Assembly (NCBI GenBank): GCA_025602905.1
Contig: JAHLKI010000037.1
Span: forward strand, 124,001-188,000
DNA: 64,000 bases
From: Phlyctochytrium arcticum
Lineage: Eukaryota; Chytridiomycota; Chytridiomycetes; Chytridiales; Chytridiaceae
Reading direction: 5' to 3'
The translations under genes and the position numbers were made by a program. This document shows, in pieces, positions 47,349-59,489 of the stretch (positions are counted from its first letter, which is position 1; each line of letters starts with the position of its first letter). The notes beneath the pieces are model-generated. The model searched no databases, was not told the DNA's origin, and saw only the letters and a program-made list of their open reading frames with translations.

Positions 47349-50300
47349 GCAGGATGGTTCGGTCAGATTAGATAATCCTTTTGTTTTTAATAACTTTTCT
47401 AATTCAAATACAACCGTATCCATCAATACTGTGTCCACTTTTACATTTACCGAAGAAGTTCAGTCCTCGAGTCCACAATCACAAGCTACGCAACGAGGAG
47501 ATACACGATCGGAGGTCAAGGAATCATCAAAACCGATGCAGCCGTCTGGCGTTGTTCGGGTTGCACCGATTGGAGGTTCCTTGGATGAAGATCGTTATGC
47601 TCCACGCCGTGTTGCTTGTGGACCTGAACCGGTAATTGCTCAAAATGCCTTTGTCGTTCATGCGAAGTTGAATGGCAAGATGGCCCGTATTCTTGTCGAC
47701 ACCGGGTGCGATACCCTGATGATCAACGACAAGTGGGTCAGGCAACATAAGTTCCCAACCTATCAACCCAGCTCTACTATCGAAGTAGAATGGGGAGACG
47801 ACGGAGAAACCTTCAAGTCGAATCGAATGATGCTAGGAGCCCTGGACCTCTACTGCGATCACAACAAATGTTCCTTCGGTGAGCTACCGTTCATTGTTGC
47901 GCCATTACGCGTAGATGCCATTGTGGGACTACCTTTCATTCTCGGCCTTGAAGGACTCCAGATTGACAAGGTTGATGAACGTCCTCGCATGTCTTTCATG
48001 TTTGAAGGCGTTCGTCGCCTATGCGAAGCAAGACCGGTTTCACGAAAACGTGAGCAACAACCATCCTGCAATGCTGCCCACTTACGTGCGTTTGACTGCA
48101 ATCTCGACTCGCCTCGCCTTCAATCACCTCTCGCCTCGGTCAAGGACGTCAAGACCCACCTCAAGGCTGAAAAATTTCTCCGAGCGATGCGAAAGAAGGA
48201 GTTCACATCAGTTTTTGCAGTCAATGTCAACGTACTCCAGTGGATAGATGGCAACGGACATATCCGCGAGGCACCGGCCTCCGCGCGAGTTACCGCGGCT
48301 GCAAGTACAAGTAGTACCGACAGCGCGGCCAATGGACAAAAAGCTCCGGACGAAGATCCGCTAGCGTCCATTCCGGAAGACAATCCGTTACTGCCAATCT
48401 TACGAAAGTTCAAGAAGACAGTTTTCACAGAGCTACGCACGTTACCACCTTCTCGGGGCGAAGACGACTTCAAAATTGAAATCGACGGCGTAGAAAGACC
48501 TCTGTCGGTGCCCTTGCGTGCAATGGGCCCGAAGGAACTGGAAGAACTTCAACGGCAAATTACAACGTTGCTTGCCAAAGGGTGGATTCGACACTCGTCC
48601 AGCCCGTGGGGTGCAGCAGTTCTCTTTGCGCCAAAGAAAGACGGCACTCTTCGTTGTTGTATCGACTACCGAGGGTTGAATAAACAAACGAAAAAAGACC
48701 GAACACCTTTGCCGCATCTTGGAGAATTGCGACACCGCACCGTTGGCAAGAAATACTTCTCCTCTCTTGACATTAAGGAGGCCTATCACTGCGTTCGGAT
48801 TCGCGAAGGTGATATCCAGAAGACGGCTTTCAAGACGCGTTTTGGACATTTCGAGTATGTTGTCATGCCATTTGGGTTGACTAATGCACCCGCAACGTTC
48901 CAACGCATCATGAACAAAGTCTTCGGGAACATGTACGACGACTATGTTATCTCGTACCTTGACGATATCCTCGTTTTTTCAGATACGCTTGAAGAACATC
49001 AAAAGCACGTCGAAACTGTTTTGGCAACTCTTGAATCAAGCGCTCTGTACGTCAAACCATCCAAATGCTCGTGGGCAGTACAGGAGGTTGAATTTTGCGG
49101 TCATATGTTGGGAACATCCGGTGTGCGAATCTCGGACAGCAAAGTTGCTGCCGTGAACAATTTCGCCACTCCCAAGAACTTCAAAGATATTCAATCCTTC
49201 CTCGGTTTGACGAATTACTTGTCATCTTACATTGACGAGTACGCAAGGATCGCGCATCCCCTATCGGAGCTACAGTCTGGCAATAACCCGTGGAAATGGG
49301 GCGATTCGGAGATATCAGCGTTTAAAACACTGAAAGAAAAAATCTCAACGGCTCCTGTTTTGACGCCGTACGATCCTGCCAAAGAAGTCTATGTGTTTTC
49401 GGACGCATCCGGCTTCGCCATCGGTGGATGGCTTGCTCAGCCAGTTGACGCAGACGACCCCATGCCCTCTCCGTTACCTACGACGGTACATGGATTCAAA
49501 AACCTGCCCAAACTGCGACCGGTCTTGTATTTTTCCCGAAAATTACAAGATGCGGAGACACGGTACCCGGTCCACGAACAGGAACTCCTCGCCCTCGTCA
49601 AAACGTTGAAAGCCAACCGACAGTTCCTTTTGGGACGCCATTTCCGCGCGTTCGTCGATCACAAATCTCTGATCTATTTACAGGATCAGCAGCATTTGAG
49701 TCGACGACAAGCGAATTGGGTCGAGTTCCTTCAACAATTTGACTTTGACATTGAGTATCTCCCTGGCGAATGGAACACGGTGGCCGATGTCCTGAGCCGA
49801 AACCCCTATTATGCCCCGCGATGTGCTGATTGCGCCCAGCGTGTTACGATCAACGCCATCGCCGTGCATTCCGCCAGCACTCCGAGCGACAAGTCTAATC
49901 TTGTTGTGTCGGTCAACGCTGCGCGTGCCAAGAAACGTGCCAAGAAGCAACTTGCACAGGCAACACAACAACTCGAGCTCCCCGTTGACCTGACGGTTTG
50001 GGCCGAATTGTTGCTTACAGACGACTTCGCTCTTCAAATGCAAAAGACACTTGAAGACAAGGCATCGGCGCCGCACACCTTGACGGTCCCTGAACGGCGT
50101 TATTCCGTGGAAGTCCTTCCGGAGAAAAGCAAAAACGGTGAAACCCTCACCTTGCTCCGTTACGAAGATCGCCTGTATGTACCCGATGCCCTCCGAAGTG
50201 CATTGCTCGCGCAATATCACGATACGTTGGTTACGGGTGGCCACACTGGTAAACATTCGACATATGGTCGTCTGCTGCAAGAATACCATTGGCCGACTAT

Positions 50301-51630
50301 GGAACGCGACGTTGCAGCTTATGTTCGCACATGTGCAACTTGTCAACGCTTCCGAAGTCCCGCACGAGGTGTCGGACTATTACGCTCGCTCCCAGTGCCT
50401 GATAAGCGCTGGCACACCATCGGCATGGATCTAGTCTCACTACCTAGGACGGAATCGTGGGGGGGGAAACCTAGCCATAACGGCGACTACTACGATGCCG
50501 CCCTGGTCATAGTCGACTATCTGTCAGGACGTGTGTACCTCATCCCTTGCAACATGGAGGTTTCGAGTCAAGAGCTTGCGTATCTCTTCACCCAGCACTT
50601 CTTCAAGAACGAAGGTGCTCCCAAGGTCATTGTCAGCGATCGCGACAGCCGCATCTTAGCCGAATTTTGGCAATCTTTTACCGCTGCTCTCGGTATCAAG
50701 TTAGAGGTGGCGACCGCTCGACATCAGCAGACAGACGGCAAATGCGAACGCAAAATCAAGTCTGTCAAAAACGTGCTGAAGGCCTACATAGACGGCGATG
50801 GCAAGAACTGGGTTGATATCCTACCCTTGGTTGAGTTTCACCACAACTCAACACCATCAAATACCGGCTATGCCCCGTTCATGATCGACAAAGGCCGCCT
50901 CCCACAGGTCAATGGTGGACACCATACCAGGGAAGGTCTGCAGGAGATATCACAGCCAACAAATCGGCAAGTAGCCAAGTTTGTTGATACCCTCCATGAG
51001 ATCGAACGGGTGGTACAACAACGGTTACGCGATGCACAAGATGTGCAAGCAAGGAACCATGACAAGGGTCGGCGGACGCTCATCTTCGAGAAGGGCGATT
51101 CAGTTTTACTCAAACGCAAAGGGATCCACATTCCAGCTTTGGGTAAGCTTCCGGAGAAACTTCGCCAGGATTGGCTTGGTCCATTCAAGGTCAAAGGAAC
51201 CGGACCGCACCCTGATACCTACACGCTGGAACTACCTCATCCAATGCGTATGGTACATCCGACATTTCATGTCGACATTCTGAAGCCGTGGCACAAACCT
51301 GGCTCTATTACCCATCGTGCCACGAAGGATGCGCCGGAGCCTGTGCTGGTCAACAGCGAGGAACTTTGGCTCATCGACCGTATTCTGGACGAGCGGATCC
51401 GTCACAAGAAGCGGAAATACTTGGTTCAATGGGAAGGCTTCGGGCCAGAGGACTCAACTTGGGAACCGCGGGAACACCTTGAGCAAACCGACGCGCTGAA
51501 AGCATGGGAACTAGCACGCCCCTCAGCACCCAAGAGTTCAAAGCGAAAGAAAGCCCAAAACGAAGCATCGGCAACTGACATTTCGTCTACAGCCGAGCCC
51601 CCATCGAAACGTTCACAACGCAAACGCTAG
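47309..51630 (+). CDS. pol: Retrotransposon Pol polyprotein (PR-RT-RH-IN-chromodomain)
   Basis: The frame is open from before 47266 to TAG at 51630; translation is expected by -1 shift at about 47311. Domains in order: aspartic protease (ILVDTGCDTLMIND, about residue 145), reverse transcriptase (LRCCIDYRGLN, VISYLDDILVFSDT), RNase H (VYVFSDASGFAIGGWL, FRAFVDHKSL), integrase zinc finger (HDTLVTGGHTGKHS to CATCQRF), integrase core (MDLVSLP, KVIVSDRDSR, HQQTDGKCERKIKS), and a C-terminal chromodomain (LIDRILDERIRHKKRKYLVQ then WEGFGPEDSTWEP). No internal stop is seen. Confidence 0.95.
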
Positions 51631-52313
51631 TGACGTCAAGGAAGATGTGTTTCATATTCAAAGTATCACATTCTCAATGAGAGAATACCGCATGACTGCT
51701 ATCAAAGCAACGAGTGTCCTCTTGCAACACTTCACGTCATTCATTACTATTCGGGACCTCCCATCCCATATCTTGATACTACCTACGCGCGCGCACCATC
51801 TCAACACTTTGAGACCCACATCCAAGGTTGCTCCTTGCTGACGACGCGTCTCGCACGTCAGAACTCCGGTAGGCCTGATCAGCCTGAGCTGAGTTGATGC
51901 ATCATCTATGCATAGGTGATGAGAGGCCGGGGAAACATTTATCTCCGTCATTACGCGTAATTTCCTTCAACGCAAGGAAACACATCCTTACCTTCGTACC
52001 TGTGCGAACATGCGCACACGGTTGTTGCACAATCTGCAACGAGAGTCTCGGGGAAGCTGCAAGTAGCAGCTATTCATGCCTGTGACAACAGTGAAATTGA
52101 CTTGGAGGTGATCCAACACAATTCAGGTGACCAAACGTCTGGCGTTGTTCGGTTTGTTCACTTGCACCGCTGGCTTCTATACACGTCTGGCGTGTTCGGT
52201 GTATAGTTGCCCGGTGAGGTTGTGCTGGTGACCTGATACTTCAATCTTTCTGCTGACACACGAACCCTGATCTGAAGCCTCGCTCCTCTTTCCAGCATCG
52301 AGTCTGAGGGGGG
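51631..52313 (+). other. Element 3' non-coding region and polypurine tract
   Basis: No coding sequence. It ends with GAGGGGGG directly before the 3' LTR (about 52305-52313), the purine tract priming plus-strand DNA synthesis. Confidence 0.7.
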
Positions 52314-52549
52314 TGCAGCGGGCTCGTGGTTCGCTGCGCATTGTCCGCACCACTGCGCAAACAGCGCAGTGCCGTGCCACATCACACGTGTTGTTTTGTT
52401 TTTCTTTTTGTATATCCCATCCTGCACTGTACATTTTCAGACTCTTTACGCTTTCTCTTTACTCTGCGCTAAAGCAATACACAACCCGACTCACGCACCC
52501 TGGGAAGGTGCATTACCGTCCATACCACTTTTTACCCGAAAACGCTACA
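52314..52549 (+). repeat. 3' LTR
   Basis: 236 bp, same sequence as the 5' LTR, followed by GTCGG at 52550-52554. Confidence 0.95.
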
Positions 52550-54676
52550 GTCGGGATCGGAAGTCCGCGAAGCTGGAATTCGCGTTCAGTCATCTCTGCC
52601 AGCTGCTTGAGGGCAGATTCCCCCCTCATGGCTGTGATAAGGAACGCTTTCCGGGTCACTTGATCGTTGGTATCATAAAAGCGGATAGCAGCGCGAAGGA
52701 TGGAATGAAAGACCTCTAGGTCTTCGCTGGAAAACGTGGAGAATAGGACAGAGACGAGGACATCCTGTGGGAGGTGGGCCGGCAATTTCTCCAAGAGGGC
52801 GAGCTGGAATAGGATAATGTTCACGTAATTCTTCTTCTCCAGACGGGTGAACAATGGGAAGAGGCGCTGCAGACACATCTTGATCTGACCAAGATCACCG
52901 CTGGCTAACAAGTATGGGCAGTCCACGGAAAGAGGAATAGCCTCCTCAAAAACCCACAAGATGGCATCGATCATAGCCTTGCGGACGGGTGTAGCGTCAG
53001 GATGATTGGCCGCCAACTTGTAGGTTTTTAGAAGTTCCTCTCGACATTCTTGCCATGCGGTCATGGCAAGGGCCAGCATAGCTGTTCTGCGTTTAGGTCG
53101 CATCTTGATTGGCGTGGTGTTCTCAATCTCGGGGTACCCAGCAATCCAGAGGGGATGAATCAGCGTCCAAGCATGTATGAGGATGGCCTCTTGAGAGTTG
53201 AGTGATACATGCATCAAGTCGGGTACTGCCAGTACATGTGGTTGTAAAGCCTGGTACTTTGGGGATCTGAGAAGCTTGTTGACGTACATCCATACGTAAA
53301 AATCCCCGGCCAGCACAAAGGACTGTTTGTGTGCAAGATCCTCGCCAGGATAGCCTACTTTGGACAGAAAAGCCTCTATGTTGTCCATGACGGGCTTAAG
53401 GTCATCAGCTGACTTCATGGGATTATTATCGCTCCCGATAATATGGAAGTCTTCCTGAGATGCCGCCTTCGTTGCCATGCTATAAGCATACATTTTCTTG
53501 GAGAGAACTTCGCCATTGCGCAACTTGGCATAGCTTTCGCTTCCGGGGCCTTCGATGACCTGGGGGATCCACGACACGTCCTGCAGGAGAGAGGCATTCA
53601 AACTTCCAATACCAGGGGGAAGTGGTTTGAGGTCTCGATGAAGCTTCACTGGATAGTTGGCAGTTGTTCTTGCGCTCGTAAACTTGCCTGGCGCATTAGC
53701 TGTGCTTGGTATGGCGCGAATCTGACACCAGTGAAAATCGTCAATCGTGACTACAAGAAGGGGGTTTGTTTGGAGAATGTCCTTCACCACGGCTTCTTGC
53801 GACTCCAGGATTAGATCGTTTGAACGGGCAACCGACTTTGACGGATTGTAGCAGATCCCTACTCTCGAAAAGTATCGCTGCAGGGTATATGACTGACCGA
53901 TCATCTGCCGTCCAACGATTCGTTTGATATAGTCGCACCTCCTATCCATGGTATGGGCTTCATAGCAGATGGAAAAAATAATTTTTCTCTTCATGCGGTC
54001 CCTGTAGACCACGGATTGAAGTGGTGTGTCCTTGAAGCCAATCGAGGTGGCCTTGAGCTCGTACAGACGTGGGTATGCCGCAATGAATCCATCGACATCG
54101 ACAAAGGGATTCCCGTCGAAAGGACGTTTGATAAAGTCCAACATGGCTTTATTCAAGTCATTGACCGTTGCGGGATCCTCTTCATCCGGTTTCGAAGGAG
54201 TGATAATGGTGATGGCATCCAAGTTCTCCGGCTCATCATGATCAACCATTATGACTACGGCTTCATCCTCATCTGCATTTGCTTCCGGCGATTCATCTGG
54301 TACACTTTCCACAGGTCGGAAGAATCCGTATTTATACCATCGAGATCGACACCCTTCGCAAGCATACGGGGCAGCGGCCCTACGCGCAAGCTGAGGCTTC
54401 ACACCATTCATCGCCAGCTTACCGAGCTCGTCATATCCAAACTTGTAAAATCGTGAGGAGTTCTTGGTCCCACAACCAAAACAGCCGGGTATAAAGTACC
54501 ACTTGCCGTTCTTTCTTCCAGGCACTTCATAGAACCAAACGCGTGAGCCTACAGCCTGAGGATTTCCGAGGTTCAAGAAAAAAGGCAAATGACGAAGGTT
54601 ACGATCAGTAGACTGTAGCGGCGCTTGATGTTCAAGTTGATCAAGATGCCCATCTCACCTTCCTCTTCGGCGGCAT
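52550..54676 (-). pseudogene. 5' part of zinc-ribbon transposase-like gene, interrupted by the LTR element
   Basis: Start ATG at 54676 (MPPKRK, a short basic nuclear-type signal), an 18-nt exon, a 46-bp intron (54658-54613), then a long exon from 54612. The protein has two CxxC pairs (GCFGC, YACEGC), an acidic linker, a block around RKIIFSICYEAHTMDRR, then a core with VLAGDFYVWMYVNKLL and VPDLMHVSLNSQEA, and FSSEDLEVFHSILR. It ends at the target duplication and resumes at 45549 in the same frame; together 18+2063+697 nt make 926 codons including the stop. The family resembles copy A at 72-2340 and the fragment at 8917. Probably a domesticated or DNA-transposon transposase with DDE-like core, but this is inference. 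Confidence 0.8.
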
Positions 54677-54945
54677 GCTGTCACTTGCGCGTCGGAATAC
54701 TAAAGATCCTGTCAGAAAAGGTTCGGATAAAGTCACAGAGTCTCCTTCCCATACCGGTTGAGGTGAGTTTCGAGAGTTTACTGGAGGTGTGTAGTGCAAA
54801 AGATCGCGTGGAAATGGACAAATGGTGAACGAATGTTTTGCAAAAACGTACAGTAAAACGGCCAGGTCGGATCAGCTTACTTAATGCTACAATGACTGTG
54901 CCTCCTTATTGTAAAACTCTGGTTGCGCTGAGAACTCTTCACCAG
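54677..54945. other. Upstream region of the transposase-like gene
   Basis: No gene seen. It abuts the left edge of the inverted Crinkler duplication. Confidence 0.4.
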
Positions 54946-57373
54946 TATTTTGTCCCATTTCGGATTATTTTGGGATTATTTTTTGCGCACCAAATAACGG
55001 AGTGCGAGAGAAATCAAAACGTTTGATACTTGTAAATCATCGAGTGTTATGTAGAGCCGCTCTCCATGATTTCAAAAATCTTCAAAATTTTACAAAACTG
55101 AATTTATGGAGCAAGCCAGAGAAAAACGGTCATTCTAAATGTGCCAAAATGCAAAAGTGTGAAAACCCCCTGTTTTTAGGTGATTTTAGGTGATAAACAC
55201 CTAAAACATGACAAAATCGAACAAAATCTATCAAAAATGCTACATTTTCGGCTTTTTTAATCACTCAAAATCCTACCCGCAGTTTCCACCTCTTTTATTT
55301 CTGGTTTGCCACATAATTCTAAATCTCTCCACTTTGACGAGTAAGAACTCCATGCTATCGAGTCGACCAAACTCCTTGAATACTGCTAAAATCACTCAAA
55401 ATCCTACCCGCAGTTTCTCCCGACTTTTGTCTGGTTTGTCACATACATTCTCCTTTCTAGAAATTTGCCTTTTCCCCGCTCCAGTATCTCGAAAGAACCC
55501 TCCAAAGCCTACGGAGACTTCGTCAGGCGGGACGAAACCCGCAACCTTTCATTTTCCCGTATCCCACTGAGCAAATACATCCTTCTTCTAATGAAACAAA
55601 CTTGCAGAAAATATAACGACAGGCTTACTATTGGACAGGGAGTTCCAAAACATATTGCTCCAATCCAGGGATTTCGTTCACATCATCATTGCCCTTTTTT
55701 GCTTTGAAAGGCTGTTTCTTCTTGAAGGCAGCAAACCGATGGGGAGGAACAACGAAGTACAGTTTCGGTGTACTGTCACCGTACAAGTTGCACAATTTTT
55801 GTAAAATTTGAACCCCGCGAATTGGATGCTCGGCTGCTACTGTGAATTGGAACATTCCCTGAGCACTGAGGGAATCAATTGCCGGAAAATTATCGTCGTC
55901 TGTTGGTTCGTAGTATTTGCCCTCAAGGTTGTCTTTAGTAGGGATGGTAAGTGTTCCAAACGTGGTTCGTTCGCCTTGCAAAGCATCCAACAAAAATTCG
56001 GATTCGGGACCACTTTCGGTACCACTTTCCAAGCGTCTGCATTTGAGAGTTCGCCCTCCAACAGAAAATACCCTATGTCCATATATCTCAAACAAATGTC
56101 TTGAAATCTCGTTGGGGCTACCGCCGAACATAATCCGCAGATTGGTAAGCATTTGAGCAGAATGATATATCCACAATTGGTCCCCAATATACTTTGACGC
56201 CACCTGATAGTCGGCAAACTTGTAAGCATTCCCATCCTCTTCCTTTCCCACCAGTATGTGCATAAGCAAATGTGTCACTGGGAAGACACTTGTTGTCTGC
56301 CCGATAAATTTGACCCCGCCAACAGCATCAGAGTCATTCAAAGCAAAGTTTATTTTACCTTTAACTTCATCAACAGAAATTGTGACAAATATAAAGCGGG
56401 CAACTCCACCACAGATGCGATAATTTTCTTGAACCGATTCAATGGGCACTTCCGGATAGCAGTGGTGCTGACAAGTCTGTAACTCGTCCAGAGTCCAAAT
56501 CGGCAAGTACCATTCCTTGGCCCCCGTCTGCTTCACGTAATCCCTGATCGCGGTAGCACGGGGGGATGAAATGTGCAACGTAACACAATTCGAGCCGGCC
56601 GGCCCGAGCGGTCCATCAGCAACGTAGAATGTATCTTCTTTCCAAACCAATCCATACAACTCATCTTGCTTGAAGAAGTTAACGCGTAGTTGCTGCAAGT
56701 CGAAGCAAAAGTACGTGGTAGGCGCGTTCAAGGAGGACATTTGATAAACGATCCGCTTCGGTTTGTAACCCAGATTGCTCGGGAGAGGGCCATTCATCAA
56801 GCGGTACAAGATGTAGGTAAAAAATAGTGACTTTCCGATGCCTGGTGTCCCAGATATTGCAAAATTCCGCTCGTTTGAACCAATGGATTTCAAGAGCAAA
56901 TCAAAAACCTTCGGGTAGCACTCCCTGACGTAAAGCTTTTTGATCCGGAATCGAGGGTATGGGAGCAGGTTGTGGTCTGCAGATTGAATGCATGCTTCAA
57001 CCAACTGAGCGTTTGCAAAAGACCTCAATCGGGCTGTCAAGTCACTATTTTCGTCTGGGGCCGTTCAAGCAGAAGCGAAAGTTATAAAATTGCGCAATGA
57101 GTACTCGACACGAATCGCTCCCTTACCACTTGTCGTCGCCTGAACTCGATCCGGCACTACAATCTGCAGCGGGTGCTGTTCGGTGTCCTTCAGGTTCTCC
57201 AGTTTCTCGCGTGAATCCAGACCTTTCAAAGTCGTGTTTGAGTCGATATCGTCTTTCAGAACGGCTTTGTCGGCGTAGACGAGGAGTTGTCCAGCGGCTA
57301 CTCCGTGCATATGCTGGGAGTCCTTCCATTTGTTCCAAACGGCGTCGCGCAACTGAAAGACCTTCTTGTTCTT
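54946..57373 (-). repeat. Right copy of the 2,428-bp inverted segmental duplication
   Basis: Twin of 9782-12209 in reverse orientation, same length with no indel. This copy contains the Crinkler gene with its native 5' end just beyond 57373, so it is likely the source and the other the derivative. Confidence 0.9.
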
Positions 57374-57463
57374 TTCGAGAGTAACAGCGTCGACTCCTGC
57401 GACGGTATTGCCCCTTTCATCAACTAACTGATAATAGAAGTCCTGCATGGTAGTGCTAGCCAT
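55628..57463 (-). CDS. Crinkler (CRN)-type effector, copy 2, intact
   Basis: ATG at 57463 (MASTTMQDFYYQLVDERGN) begins the ubiquitin-like header that ends VPDRVQATTS at the intron 57126-57055 (72 bp, donor GTAAGG). Exon 2 (57054-55628) starts DENSDLTARLRSF and holds the P-loop NTPase (Walker A GTPGIGKSLFF), a helical middle, and a C-terminal LYFVVPPHRFAAF region seen at the end of nuclease-type Crinkler domains. Total 587 residues, no stops. There is no signal peptide of the oomycete type; many chytrid Crinklers also lack a clear one. Likely acts as an intracellular or translocated effector or in self/non-self conflict; function inferred from family. Confidence 0.85.
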
Positions 57464-57899
57464 TGCTGCGAGTTTGTGCGGTTGACATTGCCAGTTGATT
57501 GCCAACCGCCATGTTTTGTGTCATGACATGGGGTGCGTATCGGGCGAAGTAAAATGCGTGTGGTTCGATCCAACAACGCTATTACAGCGCCCGATACGTG
57601 AGATGGAGCTATAGTCAGGATGAGTAGTATATATTGTCTAGAGTACAAGAGAGTGCTGGGGTGAGGCTACAAGAGGTAGGGACGTGGCGTAGGTATGGCG
57701 CAGGGCCACGAGCCAAGCCACATCCAGGACATACGCACCCGAACGAAGGCTATTTCCGACACCCAACCGCAGTAGTCAAGGTATGGACGGCTTCTAACCG
57801 CAATTGACCATTCTAGCCACCCACGCTCTATCTTGTGTCATGTCCTTTCTGAATGAACAGACCAATGTTTTCTTTGACGCAGTATGGAGTGAATATGAA
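57464..57899. other. Upstream region of Crinkler copy 2
   Basis: No gene seen. A TATATA element (about 57629) lies upstream of the ATG on the minus strand and may be the promoter. Confidence 0.4.
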
Positions 57900-58425
57900 A
57901 AGCACCTCTCCATGATTTCAGAAATTTAGAAAATCAAAATTTTTGAATTCATCGAGGCAACTCAATGAGGAAAAGGTCATTCTAAATGTGCCAAATGGGA
58001 ATGTGAGAAAAACATGTGTATTCAACCCATTTTCACACGGCTTATGTTGATAAACCGTCAAACGCCGAAAATCATACGAAAACCAGCAATTGGTATGACT
58101 TTAGCGACCTAAAACGACACTTTCCCGACAGATTTCGTCGGGCGGGACGAAGAACCCGCAGTTTCCACCGCTTGAATTTTTAGTTTGCCACATAATTCTA
58201 AATCTCTCAACACTGACGAGTAAGAACTCCATGCTATCGAGCCAACCATACTCCTTGAATATTGCTGAAATCTTCCGCAATCCTACCCGCAGTTTCTCCC
58301 CAGTTTTGTCTGGTTTGTCACATACATTCTCCGTTCTAGCAATTTGCCTTTTCCCCGCTCCAGTACCTCGAAACAACCCTCCAAAGCCTACGGAGACTAC
58401 GGAGAAACTCCAATAATCACTTGAC
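57900..58425 (-). repeat. Diverged copy of the Crinkler 3' flank
   Basis: Clearly related (with substitutions and gaps) to 55060-55530 and to the reverse complement of 11630-12150, for example TAAGAACTCCATGCTATCGAG and CTTTTCCCCGCTCCAGTA. It sits 3' of the third Crinkler just as the others sit 3' of theirs. Confidence 0.8.
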
Positions 58426-58457
58426 ATGTCGATTTGTAAGTTGTATTTATGTACAAC

Positions 58458-59381
58458 CTACGGCGATCCGTCACTGCTGGGACCTGATGGTTCCTCTTCA
58501 TCAGCTTCATCTTTCACTAATAATTCCGAGGCGTACAATGCCACACCACTTTTCACGGCAACATGTTTAATTTTGTCCATGTTTGCCGTTGTAGCAAAGT
58601 TGTGGGGCAGGATCGCAAAGAACTTTCTGTTGTCAGATGTCTTTGGCAAAGCACCATCATGGATTCTCAAGTTCGTTTGAGAGTTTAAATCACTCAATAA
58701 TGTCCAAGTTGCCAAGTCGCAAAAATTGGGAAGCGGCTCTTTGGTGATTTGAACGCCACCATAGGTTTTGTACCGCCAGTCCTTGCCCTCTAAACCATCT
58801 TTTGCACGAAGAATGTCGTTCATCGTTACTTGGTTGCCAAAAGAACATTTCACGTCGTATAATGTGCCTATCTTCGTAGCAATCGCATCAAGTAACTTTC
58901 GGGAAGACGCTTCAGTACTCATTCCTTTGTACTTTGTGGGTCGATTACGATTGGTTGCGGGGGTTCCTATACAGGGACAAGCGAAAGTTGGGAAATTGTG
59001 CAATAAATACTCCACACGAATCGTTCCCTTACCACTCGTCGCCTGGACTCGCTCCGGCAGCACAATCAGGAGCGGGTTATCATCCGAGTGGTCTTTTGCT
59101 TCTTCGAGTACCGACTCCAGTGTTCTTCCAGATTTGAGCCAGTGCTTGTGTTCGGGATCGGCCTTTAGTGCTTCTTCGTCCTTGTAGACGAAGAGGCGTC
59201 CGGCTTTCACATCCTTCCAGTCAGACAGAAGCGGATCGGTACTTCACTGGTTCCATACTGCTTTGCGCAAGTTAAAGACCTTCTTGTCCTTTGCGAGAGA
59301 AACAGCGTCGACGTCTGTGACGGGAGTGCCCTCTCTATCAATTAGTAGATAGTAGAAGTCCTCCAGAGTGGGGCTATCCAT
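58458..59381 (-). pseudogene. Crinkler, third locus, header with a nonsense codon
   Basis: ATG at 59381 (MDSPTLEDFYYLLIDREGTP) starts a header parallel to copy 2. After AVWNQ a TGA at 59246-59244 stands where copy 2 has the tryptophan of WNKW, a likely TGG to TGA change. The frame then resumes unchanged (LFVYKDEEALKADPEHKHW, LLIVLPERVQATS). An intron at 59032-58967 matches the intron position of the other Crinklers. The C-terminal part (about 170 residues from TPATNRNRPTKYKGM to the acidic end DEADEEEPSG) has no P-loop and is unrelated to copies 1 and 2, so it is another effector domain that I cannot name. Confidence 0.7.
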
Positions 59382-59489
59382 TGCTGCAAGTGTGTGCTTA
59401 GGAATGTTGCCGACCGTCATGTTTTGTGCCTGTCGTGCAGTCTGTCGTCGGTGACAATGATTGTGGGATTGTTCTGATTGTTTGAGCAG

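Larger units (their letters stand above)
45555..52549 (+). mobile_element. Full-length Ty3/gypsy LTR retrotransposon (chromovirus)
   Basis: A 6,995-bp element with 236-bp LTRs at both ends that I read as identical, a 5-bp target duplication, a primer-binding site, gag and pol frames, and a polypurine tract. Pol order is protease, reverse transcriptase, RNase H, integrase, chromodomain, which defines the Ty3/gypsy chromovirus group. Both coding frames are open, so it may be active. It is inserted in a transposase-like gene in opposite orientation. Confidence 0.97.

Noticed and set aside
49678..50346. 222-codon minus-strand frame
   Set aside because: Antisense shadow of pol.
52158..52434. Short frames across the 3' LTR
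   Set aside because: LTR read in reverse; no independent coding support.
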